Positions 22,332 through 31,863 are shown, counted from the first letter of the stretch. The stretch is 64,000 nt of DNA from Streptomyces sp. NBC_00459 (GCF_036013955.1 NZ_CP107903.1:6758001-6822000); one strand, 5' to 3'. Notes: a model not told the origin generated them from the sequence alone. Translations and numbers: made by a program.

Positions 22332-23624
22332 ATGATGCGTACGCGTCCGCTGAAGGTGGCGCTGCTGGGCTGTGGGGTAGTCGGCTCAGAGGTGGCGCGC
22401 ATCATGACGACGCACGCCGACGATCTCGCCGCGCGCATCGGTGCTCCCGTCGAGCTTGCCGGGGTCGCTGTGCGGCGGCCCTCCAAGGTGCGTGAAGGCA
22501 TCGACCCCGCCCTCGTCACCACCGACGCCACCGCCCTCGTCAAACGCGGCGACATCGACGTGGTCGTCGAGGTCATCGGCGGTATCGAGCCCGCGCGCTC
22601 CCTCATCACCGCCGCCTTCGAGCACGGTGCGTCGGTGGTCTCCGCCAACAAGGCGCTCCTTGCCCAGGACGGCGCCGCCCTCCACGCAGCCGCCGGGGCC
22701 CACGGCACGGACCTCTATTACGAGGCCGCAGTCGCCGGTGCCATCCCGCTCATCCGGCCGCTGCGCGAGTCCCTCGCCGGTGACAAGGTCAATCGGGTGC
22801 TGGGGATCGTCAACGGCACCACCAACTTCATCCTCGACAAGATGGACAGCACGGGGGCGGGTTATCAGGAGGCCCTCGACGAGGCCACCGCCCTCGGGTA
22901 CGCCGAGGCCGACCCGACCGCCGACGTCGAGGGGTTCGACGCCGCCGCCAAGGCCGCCATCCTCGCCGGAATCGCCTTCCACACGCGCGTGCGCCTCGAC
23001 GACGTCTACCGCGAGGGCATGACCGAGGTCACCGCCTCCGACTTCGCCTCCGCCAGGAACATGGGCTGCACCATCAAACTGCTCGCCATCTGCGAGCGGG
23101 CCGGGGACGGGCAGTCCGTCACCGCGCGTGTGCATCCGGCCATGATTCCGCTGACGCACCCGCTCGCCTCCGTGCGCGGCGCCTACAACGCGGTGTTCGT
23201 CGAGTCCGACGCCTCCGGGCAGCTGATGTTCTACGGGCCCGGGGCCGGCGGTGCGCCGACGGCCTCCGCCGTGCTCGGTGACCTCGTCGCCGTGTGCCGC
23301 AACCGGCTCAGCGGGACGACCGGGCCGGGCGAGTCGGCCTATGCCGCGCTGCCCGTTTCGGGCATGGGCGATGTGGTCACTCGCTATCACATCAGCCTTG
23401 ACGTCGCCGACAAACCGGGTGTTCTCGCCCAGGTGGCCACCGTGTTCGCAGAGCACGGGGTATCCATCGATACGGTTCGGCAGACGGGCAAGGACGGCGA
23501 GGCCTCCCTCGTCGTCGTCACCCATCGTGCGTCCGACGCCGCCCTGGGCGGAACCGTCGAGGCGTTGCGCAAGCTCGACACCGTGCGGGGTGTCGCAAGC
23601 ATCATGCGGGTTGAAGGAGAGTAA
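22332..23624 (+). CDS. hom: Homoserine dehydrogenase
   Basis: A 430-residue enzyme reducing aspartate semialdehyde to homoserine with NAD(P)H. The Rossmann motif LLGCGVVGSEVA lies at the N-terminus. The catalytic region has SANKALLAQDG, YYEAAVAGAIPLIRPLRESL and NGTTNFIL. The C-terminal ACT domain (HISLDVADKPGVLAQVATVF) is the usual site for feedback inhibition by threonine. The start ATG 22332 (MMRTRPLKVALLG) has GAGGTCGG upstream. Only 6 bp separate it from thrC. Confidence 0.97.
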   Translation: MMRTRPLKVALLGCGVVGSEVARIMTTHADDLAARIGAPVELAGVAVRRPSKVREGIDPALVTTDATALVKRGDIDVVVEVIGGIEPARSLITAAFEHGASVVSANKALLAQDGAALHAAAGAHGTDLYYEAAVAGAIPLIRPLRESLAGDKVNRVLGIVNGTTNFILDKMDSTGAGYQEALDEATALGYAEADPTADVEGFDAAAKAAILAGIAFHTRVRLDDVYREGMTEVTASDFASARNMGCTIKLLAICERAGDGQSVTARVHPAMIPLTHPLASVRGAYNAVFVESDASGQLMFYGPGAGGAPTASAVLGDLVAVCRNRLSGTTGPGESAYAALPVSGMGDVVTRYHISLDVADKPGVLAQVATVFAEHGVSIDTVRQTGKDGEASLVVVTHRASDAALGGTVEALRKLDTVRGVASIMRVEGE

Positions 23625-23630
23625 CCAGCA

Positions 23631-24689
23631 ATGACCCACCAGTGGCGCGGAATCATCGAGGAGTACCGGGACCGGCTGCCCGTCTCCGCCAGCACGCCGG
23701 TCGTGACGCTCCGCGAGGGCGGCACGCCCCTCGTCCCCGCGCAGGTGCTCTCCGAGCGCACGGGCTGCGAGGTCCACCTCAAGGTGGAGGGCGCCAACCC
23801 GACCGGGTCCTTCAAGGACCGCGGTATGACCATGGCCATCACCCGGGCGAAGGAGGAGGGCGCGAAGGCGGTCATCTGTGCCTCCACGGGCAACACGTCT
23901 GCCTCCGCCGCCGCGTACGCCGTGCGCGCGGGCATGGTCTCGGCCGTTCTCGTGCCGCAGGGCAAGATCGCCCTCGGCAAGATGGGGCAGGCGCTGGTCC
24001 ACGGCGCCAAGATCCTCCAGGTCGACGGCAACTTCGACGACTGCCTCACCCTCGCCCGCTCCCTGAGCGACAACTACCCGGTGGCGCTGGTGAATTCGGT
24101 CAACCCGGTGCGTATCGAGGGACAGAAGACGGCCGCCTTCGAGATCGTCGACATGCTCGGCGACGCCCCCGACATCCACGTCCTGCCGGTCGGCAACGCG
24201 GGCAACATCACCGCGTACTGGAAGGGCTACACCGAGTACGCCGCCGACGGCATCGCCCGGCGCACCCCGCGCATGTGGGGGTTCCAGGCGGCCGGCAGTG
24301 CCCCGATCGTGCGCGGCGAGATCGTCAAGGACCCCTCGACGCTCGCCACCGCGATCCGCATCGGCAACCCGGCCTCCTGGAAGCAGGCGCTGGCCGCGCG
24401 CGACGAGTCGGGCGGCCTCATCGACGAGGTGACGGACCGTGAGATCCTGCGCGCCTACCGGCTGTTGGCCGCGCAGGAGGGCGTTTTCGTCGAGCCGGCG
24501 TCCGCCGCGTCCGTAGCCGGTCTGCTGAAGATGGCCGAGCAGGGCAAGGTCGACCCGGGCCAGACCATCGTCTGCACGGTCACCGGCAACGGCCTGAAGG
24601 ACCCGGGCTGGGCCACCGAGGGCGCACCGAAGCCGGTCGTCGTCCCGGTGGACGCCGCGACGGCCGCCGAGCGACTCGGACTCGCGTAG
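23631..24689 (+). CDS. thrC: Threonine synthase
   Basis: A 352-residue PLP enzyme forming threonine from O-phosphohomoserine. K62 in NPTGSFKDRGM is the PLP lysine. ASTGNTSASAAAY and PVGNAGNITAYWKGY are the phosphate and cofactor loops. It is the short actinobacterial form. It follows hom directly after GAAGGAGAG, so the two are one operon. Confidence 0.97.
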   Translation: MTHQWRGIIEEYRDRLPVSASTPVVTLREGGTPLVPAQVLSERTGCEVHLKVEGANPTGSFKDRGMTMAITRAKEEGAKAVICASTGNTSASAAAYAVRAGMVSAVLVPQGKIALGKMGQALVHGAKILQVDGNFDDCLTLARSLSDNYPVALVNSVNPVRIEGQKTAAFEIVDMLGDAPDIHVLPVGNAGNITAYWKGYTEYAADGIARRTPRMWGFQAAGSAPIVRGEIVKDPSTLATAIRIGNPASWKQALAARDESGGLIDEVTDREILRAYRLLAAQEGVFVEPASAASVAGLLKMAEQGKVDPGQTIVCTVTGNGLKDPGWATEGAPKPVVVPVDAATAAERLGLA

Positions 24690-24739
24690 ACCGGGTACTG
24701 ATCGCCTAACCGGGGTACTCCCTACGGAGTCCCTACGGC

Positions 24740-24787
24740 GGGTGCACAGGGGGCTTACGACACGCATCGTGCGCCTCCTGTGCGCCC
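24740..24787 (+). terminator. Probable terminator after thrC
   Basis: GGGTGCACAGGGGGC and GCCTCCTGTGCGCCC (24773-24787) pair at 13 of 15 positions, suggesting that thrB has its own promoter in the following 200 bp. Confidence 0.6.
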
Positions 24788-24984
24788 TATGTCGCCACAG
24801 AACCTTCCTTCGATAAGCTGGGGTGAACCCGCCCGCCGCATATGCCCCCGTGTATGGCGCGGCGCCGCGTTGTCCCAGCGGCCTGAGGGTCCCCCCGTAG
24901 GTCCTCAGCCGTTTCAGTAGCCGTTCTCCAGTGTCGTGTCGAATGTTTTCGACGAAATCGCAGCTCAAGGAGAGTCATCGAGCG

Positions 24985-25914
24985 ATGGCCGGTCCAGCGT
25001 TCCGAGCCGCCGCCGTCCGGGTGCGCGTCCCCGCCACCAGCGCCAATCTCGGTCCGGGCTTCGACGCCCTGGGCCTGTCGCTGGGGCTGTACGACGACGT
25101 GGTCGTCCGGGTGGCCGACTCCGGGTTGCACATCGACATCGCGGGTGAGGGCAGCGAGACCCTCCCGCGCGACGAGAACCACCTCCTCGTACGGTCCCTG
25201 CGCACCGCCTTCGACCTGCTCGGCGGACAGCCGCGCGGCCTTGAGATCGTGTGCGCCAACCGCATTCCGCACGGGCGGGGACTCGGGTCCTCCTCGGCGG
25301 CCATCTGCGCCGGCATCGTCGCCGCGCGGGCCGTCACCATAGGCGGCGACAGCCGTCTCGACGACGAGGCGCTGCTCGAACTCGCCACCGAGATCGAGGG
25401 GCACCCCGACAACGTCGCGGCCTGTCTGCTCGGCGGATTCACGCTCTCCTGGATGGAGTCGGGCGCCGCCCGGGCGATCAGGATGGAACCCGCCCGCTCC
25501 GTCGTTCCGGTGGTTTTCGTCCCCGGGAAGCCGGTACTCACGGAGACCGCGCGCGGTCTCCTGCCCCGCACCGTCCCGCATGTCGACGCCGCGACCAACG
25601 CGGGGCGCGCCGCCCTGCTCGTCGAGGCTCTGACCAGGCGTCCCGAGCTGCTGCTGCCGGCCACCGAGGACCGGCTGCACCAGGACTACCGCGCCCCCGC
25701 CATGCCGGAGAGCACGGCCCTGGTGGAGCGGCTGCGGGCCGACGGCATCCCCGCGGTGATCTCCGGCGCCGGACCCACGGTCCTGGCACTGACCGACGAG
25801 GCCACCGCCGACAAGGTCTCCCGTCTGGCGGGCGAGGGCTGGGCCGCCAACCGGCTCGGCCTCGACGCCAGGGGTGCGAGCGTGCTGCCGCTCGCGGCCC
25901 CCGGAGAGAGCTAG
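24985..25914 (+). CDS. thrB: Homoserine kinase
   Basis: A 309-residue GHMP-family kinase phosphorylating homoserine for ThrC. Conserved motifs are PATSANLGPGFDALG near the N-terminus, the ATP-binding PHGRGLGSSSAA, and ISGAGPTVLAL near the C-terminus. The start ATG 24985 has AAGGAGA upstream. It is separated from thrC by about 295 bp containing a hairpin and probably a promoter, with no gene in the gap. Confidence 0.96.
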   Translation: MAGPAFRAAAVRVRVPATSANLGPGFDALGLSLGLYDDVVVRVADSGLHIDIAGEGSETLPRDENHLLVRSLRTAFDLLGGQPRGLEIVCANRIPHGRGLGSSSAAICAGIVAARAVTIGGDSRLDDEALLELATEIEGHPDNVAACLLGGFTLSWMESGAARAIRMEPARSVVPVVFVPGKPVLTETARGLLPRTVPHVDAATNAGRAALLVEALTRRPELLLPATEDRLHQDYRAPAMPESTALVERLRADGIPAVISGAGPTVLALTDEATADKVSRLAGEGWAANRLGLDARGASVLPLAAPGES

Positions 25915-26379
25915 GCGACGACATCAACGGGGTGTGCGCCAGGGGACCTGCGACATTCAACGCTGCGACATTCAACTACATACGGTTGCCGGATTTGGAG
26001 AGGGGGAATGTTTGTTGGATCCGGTAGTGTTAACCTCAAGTCTGCACCCGACCCCACCATGGCGAGGTGCTTTGTGTCCCCGTCCGGGACAGACATTCTT
26101 CCGGGAGCCCCCCAAGCCACTCTGTGTTTCATGCGGCGTTCGTTTCGTCGTGTGCAGGCGCTGAGCGGCATTCAGGGCACGCTCCGGAACCGGTGTGACC
26201 AAGCCACCTGACACAGAACTTCAGTGTCACGGCTTTGGGAAACGCCATCACCAGAAACCTCTTCCGCCGCTTCGGCGGACCACCGCCCCGGCACGGTCCA
26301 CTCATAAGGACCGAAGCCGGACAGCAAAACCGGTCGCCGTGCCAGACAGGCCGACGTCCGCTCCAGGGAAGGACCCTTC
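25915..26379 (+). promoter_or_regulatory. Long leader region of rho
   Basis: A gene-free stretch of 465 bp before rho. A TAGTGT -10-like hexamer lies in GGATCCGGTAGTGTTAACC (about 26018-26036). Two hairpins are near the start codon: TGACAC/GTGTCA (26209-26214 with 26224-26229) and CCGCCG-CTT-CGGCGG (26264-26278). Rho genes of other bacteria are autoregulated by termination in such leaders; that this one is regulated so is an inference. Confidence 0.5.
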
Positions 26380-28470
26380 GTGAGCGACACCACCGATCTG
26401 ATGGGCGCACGTGTCGAGGAGACCGCTGCGGCGCCCTCCACGGACGCCTCCGCGCCTGCCACGGGTGCCGGCTCCCGGCGGCGCCGCGGCACCGGCCTCG
26501 ACGGCATGGTGCTGGCCGAGCTGCAGCAGGTCGCATCCGGCCTCGGTATCAAGGGCACCGCGCGGATGCGCAAGAGCCAGCTGATCGAGGTCATCAAGGA
26601 GGCGCAGGCCGGGGGCGGAACCCCCAAGGCCGCAGCCGCCCCCGCCGGGGACGCCGCCGAGACCAAGCCGAGGCGCCGCGCCACCTCCAAGGCCCGTACG
26701 GGTGAGGACACCGCGCCCGCCGCCGCCGAGAAGAAGGCGGCCGTGCAGGTCGTCGAGGCGCCCGCCGAGAAGGCCGTGGCCCAGCAGCAGATCGAGATTC
26801 CCGGCCAGCCCGCTGGGGGTCCCTCCCGCGCGAGCGAAGCCGAGCGTGGGGGAGAGGACGCCCCGGCCGAGCGCCGCAGGCGCCGCGCCACCGCCGAGGC
26901 AGGCAGCCCCGAGACGATCGTCGCCGAGGCGAAGAGCGAGCCGAAGGCCGAGACGCAGGCCGGTGACGCCGACGGTGACGGCCGCCAGGGCCGCCGCGAC
27001 CGCCGGGATCGCGGAGACCGCGGCCGGGACCGCGACCGCCGGGGCGGCAAGAGCGACGAGCAGCAGGGCGGCACCCAGCAGCGCGGGACGCAGCAGGGCC
27101 AGCAGCAGGCCGGCGGCCGTCCCGAGCGCCAGGACCGTCCCGAGCGCCAGGAGCGGCAGGACCGCCAGCAGCGGGACACCGGGCCGCGTGACACCGGCCC
27201 GCGTGACAACGGGCCGCAGGACGACGACGACTTCGACGGCGGACGCCGTGGCCGTCGGGGACGTTACCGCGACCGCCGTGGCCGTCGTGGGCGCGAGGAG
27301 TTCGGCCCGAACGAGCCGCAGGTCGCCGACGACGACGTCCTGATCCCCGTCGCGGGCATCCTGGACATCCTCGACAACTACGCGTTCATCCGGACGTCCG
27401 GCTACCTGCCGGGCCCCAACGACGTGTACGTCTCCCTCGCCCAGGTCCGCAAGAACGGCCTGCGCAAGGGCGACCACGTCACCGGTGCGGTCCGTCAGCC
27501 GAAGGACGGCGAGCGCCGCGAGAAGTTCAACGCGCTGGTGCGCCTGGACTCGACCAACGGCATGGCCCCCGACTCCGGCCGCGGGCGCCCCGAGTTCAAC
27601 AAGCTGACGCCGCTCTACCCGCAGGACCGCCTCCGTCTGGAGACGGACCCGGGCGTCCTCACCACCCGCATCATCGACCTCGTCGCGCCGATCGGTAAGG
27701 GCCAGCGCGGTCTGATCGTGGCCCCGCCGAAGACCGGCAAGACCATGATCATGCAGGCGATCGCCAACGCGATCACGCACAACAACCCCGAGTGCCACCT
27801 GATGGTCGTCCTGGTCGACGAGCGTCCGGAAGAGGTCACCGACATGCAGCGGTCGGTGAAGGGCGAGGTCATCTCCTCGACCTTCGACCGCCCGGCCGAG
27901 GACCACACCACGGTCGCCGAGCTGGCCATCGAGCGCGCCAAGCGCCTGGTGGAACTGGGCCACGACGTCGTCGTACTGCTCGACTCGATCACGCGTCTGG
28001 GCCGTGCCTACAACCTCGCCGCCCCGGCCTCCGGCCGCATCCTGTCCGGTGGTGTCGACTCGACCGCCCTGTACCCGCCGAAGCGCTTCTTCGGTGCGGC
28101 CCGCAACATCGAGGACGGCGGCTCGCTGACCATCCTCGCCACCGCGCTGGTGGACACCGGGTCCCGCATGGACGAGGTCATCTTCGAGGAGTTCAAGGGC
28201 ACCGGCAACGCCGAGCTCAAGCTCGACCGGAAGCTCGCCGACAAGCGCATCTTCCCGGCGGTGGACGTCGACGCGTCCGGTACCCGTAAGGAAGAGATCC
28301 TGCTCGGCAGCGACGAACTCGCCGTCACCTGGAAGCTGCGCCGAGTGCTGCACGCGCTCGACCAGCAGCAGGCGATCGAGCTGCTTCTCGACAAAATGAA
28401 GCAGACGAAGTCGAACGCCGAGTTCCTGCTCCAGATCCAGAAGACGACGCCGGGCGGCAACAACGACTGA
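26380..28470 (+). CDS. rho: Transcription termination factor Rho
   Basis: A 696-residue hexameric RNA helicase releasing RNA polymerase. The N-terminal Rho-N helix bundle is LAELQQVASGLGIKGTARMR. About 260 residues of Arg/Gly/Gln/Asp-rich insertion follow, typical of Actinobacteria (RRGRRGRYRDRRGRRGREEF). Then come the cold-shock-like RNA-binding domain (VAGILDILDNYAFIRTSGYL) and the RecA motor, with Walker A PKTGKT (K454) and VVLLDSITRLGRAYN. The C-terminal Q-loop and R-loop regions are intact. A genome-wide repeat unit is inserted in frame in the linker. Confidence 0.97.
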   Translation: MSDTTDLMGARVEETAAAPSTDASAPATGAGSRRRRGTGLDGMVLAELQQVASGLGIKGTARMRKSQLIEVIKEAQAGGGTPKAAAAPAGDAAETKPRRRATSKARTGEDTAPAAAEKKAAVQVVEAPAEKAVAQQQIEIPGQPAGGPSRASEAERGGEDAPAERRRRRATAEAGSPETIVAEAKSEPKAETQAGDADGDGRQGRRDRRDRGDRGRDRDRRGGKSDEQQGGTQQRGTQQGQQQAGGRPERQDRPERQERQDRQQRDTGPRDTGPRDNGPQDDDDFDGGRRGRRGRYRDRRGRRGREEFGPNEPQVADDDVLIPVAGILDILDNYAFIRTSGYLPGPNDVYVSLAQVRKNGLRKGDHVTGAVRQPKDGERREKFNALVRLDSTNGMAPDSGRGRPEFNKLTPLYPQDRLRLETDPGVLTTRIIDLVAPIGKGQRGLIVAPPKTGKTMIMQAIANAITHNNPECHLMVVLVDERPEEVTDMQRSVKGEVISSTFDRPAEDHTTVAELAIERAKRLVELGHDVVVLLDSITRLGRAYNLAAPASGRILSGGVDSTALYPPKRFFGAARNIEDGGSLTILATALVDTGSRMDEVIFEEFKGTGNAELKLDRKLADKRIFPAVDVDASGTRKEEILLGSDELAVTWKLRRVLHALDQQQAIELLLDKMKQTKSNAEFLLQIQKTTPGGNND
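26813..26854. repeat. Interspersed Streptomyces repeat unit inside rho
   Basis: CTGGGGGTCCCTCCCGCG, then CGAGCGAAGCCGAGCGTGGG and GGAG, is a 42-bp imperfect inverted repeat. I recall it as widely scattered between genes in streptomycetes. Here it encodes 14 extra codons (PSRASEAERGG section) of the Rho linker without breaking the frame. Confidence 0.6.
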
Positions 28471-28500
28471 CGGTCGGTAAACGGTCGGCAATCAGTCCAC

Positions 28501-28534
28501 AAAGGGCCATCCCCTGTTACGGGGGTGGCCCTTT
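28501..28534 (+). terminator. Terminator after rho
   Basis: AAAGGGCCATCCCC (28501-28514) pairs with GGGGGTGGCCCTTT (28521-28534) apart from one mismatch, with a 6-nt loop. Confidence 0.85.
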
Positions 28535-28620
28535 GTGCTGTATGGGACACGTGTACGATCGCGCTCTTCGGGCCGATTCTCGTGGTGTGCCCGAACTGAC
28601 GATCCCTAGGGGGGACTTGA

Positions 28621-30423
28621 GTGGGTATATCCCTGTCCGGTGAAGGCCGCCACAGACGCCGTGTGCGGATCGCCGTTCCCGTGATCGCCGCCGGCCTCGC
28701 CGCCGCGGTCACCGGCGCTCTGATGATGTCGTCGGCGAACGCCGCCACCGCCCTGCCGAAGCCCACCTCCGACCTGAGCCGCAGCGCGCCCAGCACCGCC
28801 GAGCTCAAGCAGCGAGTCGCGGACGCGGCCACCAGTGACGACACCCTGGCTTCCAAGAAGACGGCGTTCAGCTCCGGCACCGCCGGCGGCACCAAGGACG
28901 CGAAGATCATCGGTGGTTCGACGACCACCCTCGCGGCGGCCCCGTACATGGCCCAGCTCTGGTACGACGACACCAGGGGCACGGACACGACGGACGACGA
29001 CATCACCTTCTTCTGCGGCGGCTCGGTCATCGCGCCGACGAAGATCCTCACCGCCGCGCACTGCGTCAAGGGCTACAACTGGAACGCCAACGGCGCCGTC
29101 ATCACCGGTACCGCGACGCTTCCCGACGCCGACGGCAACACGAACGGGACCGTCTCGGGCGTCTGGCGCCAGTGGAACAACCCGTCGTACAGCTCGGTGA
29201 CGTTCGACAACGACGTCGCCGTACTGACGCTCGCGTACCCCGTCACGGCACCGCCGATCCGGATGACGACGGCCGGTGACACCGCCTCCTACAAGGCGCT
29301 CACCAACGCCAAGGTCTACGGCTGGGGGCGCACCAGCTCCACCACCAAGGACATCTCCGCGACCCTGAAGACGGCCACGCTGCCCATCCAGTCCGACGCC
29401 ACCTGCACCGGCAAGTACGGCAGCGACTTCGTCAAGGGCCACATGGTCTGCGCGGGCAACCCCGCCACCGGCAGCGACACCGGTACCACCACGGCCTGCA
29501 ACGGCGACTCCGGCGGCCCGCTCGTGGTCGCGGGCAAGGTCGTGGGCGTGGTGTCGTGGGGTGTGACGGACTGCGTCGAGAAGGGCGCCTACAGCGTCTT
29601 CTCGAAGGTCACCTCGTACGTCGGCGCCGTGTACCCGCGGGTCGAGGACGCGAACCTCAGCGGCGATCAGCTCGCCGACCTGTGGCTGCGGCGCGCCTCC
29701 ACCAAGGTGGGCTACGAGAAGGACTCCAAGGGCACCAGCTTCGGTGCGAGCGAGGCCTGGGGCAACTGGGACGGCGTCAACGTCGTCCTGCAGACCGATC
29801 TGAACCGGGACGATTACCAGGACCTCGTGGTCCGCGACAGCGGCTCCGGCGCGGTCTACTGGATGCACTACGTGCCCAACGCCGACGGCAGTGCCGGAAG
29901 CTGGGCCACGAAGACGATCTTCGCCAACTGGAAGTCCCGCACCCGGATCATCACCCCGGGCGACGTCACCGGCGACTACAAGCCCGACGTCCTCTCGGTC
30001 GACTCCGCGGGCGCCCTGTGGATCTACCCGGGCAACGGCAACGGCACCTTCGGGACGCCGTCGAAGGTCTCCACCGGCTGGAACCAGTACAACTCCATCG
30101 TCGGTCACGGCGACTTCAACGGTGACGGCAAGGCCGACCTGCTGGCCCGTACCAAGACCGGCTCGGTCGGCTACCTCCTCAAGGGCAACGGCAAGACCGG
30201 CTCCCAGGCCTTCGCGGCCCGGGTCAAGGTGCGCACCTGGGGCGGCTTCAACACCCTGGTCACCCCCGGTGACGTGACCGGCGACGGAAAGGCCGACTTC
30301 CTGGCCCGTACGCCCGCCGGGACGATGTACCTCTACCCGGGCACCGGCAAGGGTACGAGCGAGATCTTCGGCACACCGAAGTCCGTCGGCACCGACTACA
30401 AGCAGTGGGACATCATCAGCTGA
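28621..30423 (+). CDS. Secreted trypsin-like protease with FG-GAP repeats
   Basis: A 600-residue exported serine protease. GTG 28621 follows AGGGGGGAC. The signal peptide runs from a basic start (RHRRRVRIAVP) through VIAAGLAAAVTGALMMSSAN to cleavage near ANA-AT. After a pro-region, IIGGS begins the S1 domain. The triad is H147 (TAAHC), D198 (FDNDVAVLTL) and S297 (GDSGGPLV). From about residue 345 there are four or more FG-GAP/VCBS blade repeats (GDFNGDGKADLLART, GDVTGDGKADFLART) that bind calcium and form a propeller for substrate or wall binding. It is flanked by strong terminators and is therefore monocistronic. Confidence 0.93.
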   Translation: MGISLSGEGRHRRRVRIAVPVIAAGLAAAVTGALMMSSANAATALPKPTSDLSRSAPSTAELKQRVADAATSDDTLASKKTAFSSGTAGGTKDAKIIGGSTTTLAAAPYMAQLWYDDTRGTDTTDDDITFFCGGSVIAPTKILTAAHCVKGYNWNANGAVITGTATLPDADGNTNGTVSGVWRQWNNPSYSSVTFDNDVAVLTLAYPVTAPPIRMTTAGDTASYKALTNAKVYGWGRTSSTTKDISATLKTATLPIQSDATCTGKYGSDFVKGHMVCAGNPATGSDTGTTTACNGDSGGPLVVAGKVVGVVSWGVTDCVEKGAYSVFSKVTSYVGAVYPRVEDANLSGDQLADLWLRRASTKVGYEKDSKGTSFGASEAWGNWDGVNVVLQTDLNRDDYQDLVVRDSGSGAVYWMHYVPNADGSAGSWATKTIFANWKSRTRIITPGDVTGDYKPDVLSVDSAGALWIYPGNGNGTFGTPSKVSTGWNQYNSIVGHGDFNGDGKADLLARTKTGSVGYLLKGNGKTGSQAFAARVKVRTWGGFNTLVTPGDVTGDGKADFLARTPAGTMYLYPGTGKGTSEIFGTPKSVGTDYKQWDIIS

Positions 30424-30482
30424 ACCCGCAGGTGAACGGGGTCTTCTGAGCGATTCGCGAGGAACATCCCGTCCGTTCGGTC

Positions 30483-30523
30483 ACGCACTGTGCCCTTCGC
30501 ATCACGCGAAGGGCACAGTGCGT
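30483..30523 (+). terminator. Long perfect hairpin terminator
   Basis: An 18-bp perfect stem: ACGCACTGTGCCCTTCGC (30483-30500) pairs with GCGAAGGGCACAGTGCGT (30506-30523) around a 5-nt loop. Confidence 0.9.
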
Positions 30524-30640
30524 TGTGCAACCCTTTTTCCGTAATGACCGTCTGACCATCAGACCGACCGGGTTACGACGGAAACAGGACTGACCCTGAA
30601 AGCAAGGGGTAACCGACCGGAACGAAACCGAAGGAAGCGC

Positions 30641-31747
30641 ATGTCCGCCGAGAGCAATCCGCTTGACCCAGCGCAGCCGGTGAAGAGGGGCAGCCGCCGC
30701 AAGCCCCGCGGCAAGCACTCCAGGGCGCTGCTCGTCACCGCCTGGATCGCCGCCGTCATCGTCGTGCTCGGCGGCACCGGACTCGGGTACGTGTACTTCA
30801 AGCTCAACGGCAACATCAAGAGCGTCGACATCAACCAGGTCCTGGGCACCAACCGCCCGACCAACGTCGACAACGGCTCCGAGGACATCCTGGTCCTGGG
30901 CTCCGACACCCGCTCCGGCGCCAACAAGAAGCTCGGCGGCGGCGCGGACGACGGCAGCGCCCGCTCGGACACCGCGATGATCGTCCACGTGTACGAGGGC
31001 CACAAGAAGGCCAGTGTGGTCTCCATACCCCGGGACACCCTCGTCGACCGCCCCCTGTGCACCGACGCCAAGGGTGTCACCCACGACGCGGCCTCCGGCG
31101 TGATGTTCAACTCCGCGTACTCCACGGGAGGCGCCGCCTGCGCGGTGAAGACCGTCGAGTCGCTCACCGGGATCCGCATGGACCACTACATCGAGGTCGA
31201 CTTCACCGGCTTCCAGAAGCTCGTCGACGAGCTGGGCGGTGTCGAGGTCACCACGACGAAGGACATCAAGGACTCCGACAGCCACCTGAACCTGAAGGCC
31301 GGCACGCACAGGCTGAACGGCAAGCAGGCACTCGGCCTGGTCCGCACCCGCCACGGCGTCGGCGACGGCTCCGACCTGGGCCGGATCCAGCTCCAGCAGG
31401 CGTTCATCAAGGCCCTCGTCGACCAGATCAAGGACGTGGGCGTCCTGACGAACCCCAAGAAGCTCTTCGACTTGGCGGACACCGCCACCAAGGCCGTCAC
31501 GACCGACTCCGACCTGGGCTCGGTCCGCTCGCTGACCTCCTTCGCGACAGGCCTCAAGAGCATCAGTTCGTCCCACATGACCATGGTCACCATGCCGGTG
31601 GAGTACGACCCGGCCAACCCCAACAGGGTGATCGTGGACGACACCAAGGCCCGACTGGTCTGGAACGCCCTGAAGGCCGACAAGCCCATCCCGGCAGCAG
31701 CGACAAAGGGCACGGCAAAGGGCGACGCGGCGGGAGTGGTGAGCTGA
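30641..31747 (+). CDS. LCP (LytR-CpsA-Psr) family cell-wall glycopolymer ligase
   Basis: A 368-residue membrane-anchored enzyme that transfers lipid-linked teichoic-acid-like polymers to peptidoglycan. There is a basic cytoplasmic N-terminus (KRGSRRKPRGKHS) and one membrane helix (LVTAWIAAVIVVLGGTGLGY). The LCP domain follows, with the conserved LVLGSDTR, ARSDTAMIVHV, VSIPRDTLVD and LVRTRHGVGDGSDLGRIQLQ segments, whose Arg and Asp residues bind the pyrophosphate. It stands alone between terminators. Confidence 0.93.
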   Translation: MSAESNPLDPAQPVKRGSRRKPRGKHSRALLVTAWIAAVIVVLGGTGLGYVYFKLNGNIKSVDINQVLGTNRPTNVDNGSEDILVLGSDTRSGANKKLGGGADDGSARSDTAMIVHVYEGHKKASVVSIPRDTLVDRPLCTDAKGVTHDAASGVMFNSAYSTGGAACAVKTVESLTGIRMDHYIEVDFTGFQKLVDELGGVEVTTTKDIKDSDSHLNLKAGTHRLNGKQALGLVRTRHGVGDGSDLGRIQLQQAFIKALVDQIKDVGVLTNPKKLFDLADTATKAVTTDSDLGSVRSLTSFATGLKSISSSHMTMVTMPVEYDPANPNRVIVDDTKARLVWNALKADKPIPAAATKGTAKGDAAGVVS

Positions 31748-31779
31748 AAAACAGGAGGGCGCAGCCCTCCGTTTTTCAG
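31744..31779 (+). terminator. Terminator overlapping the LCP stop codon
   Basis: CTGAAAAACAGGAGGGC and GCCCTCCGTTTTTCAG pair with one bulged base; the TGA of the gene lies inside the left arm. Confidence 0.8.
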
Positions 31780-31830
31780 GGGCGCGGGGAACTGCGCGAC
31801 AAGCCACAGCGCACCCGCACCCGCCCGTGA
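31777..31830. repeat. Dispersed Streptomyces intergenic repeat
   Basis: The sequence AGGGGCGCGGGGAACTGCGC followed by GACAAGCC and CGCACCCGC is one I recall as a frequent post-terminator repeat in streptomycete genomes. It does not encode protein. Confidence 0.5.
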
Positions 31831-31863
31831 ACGCCACTCCATCACCCCCTCCCGCGCCCCCAG

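Noticed and set aside
22386..24968. Long minus-strand frame (860 codons) opposite hom and thrC
   Set aside because: Antisense artefact of high third-position GC; both plus-strand genes carry all family motifs.
26302..28491. Long minus-strand frame opposite rho
   Set aside because: Antisense artefact; rho is complete on the plus strand.
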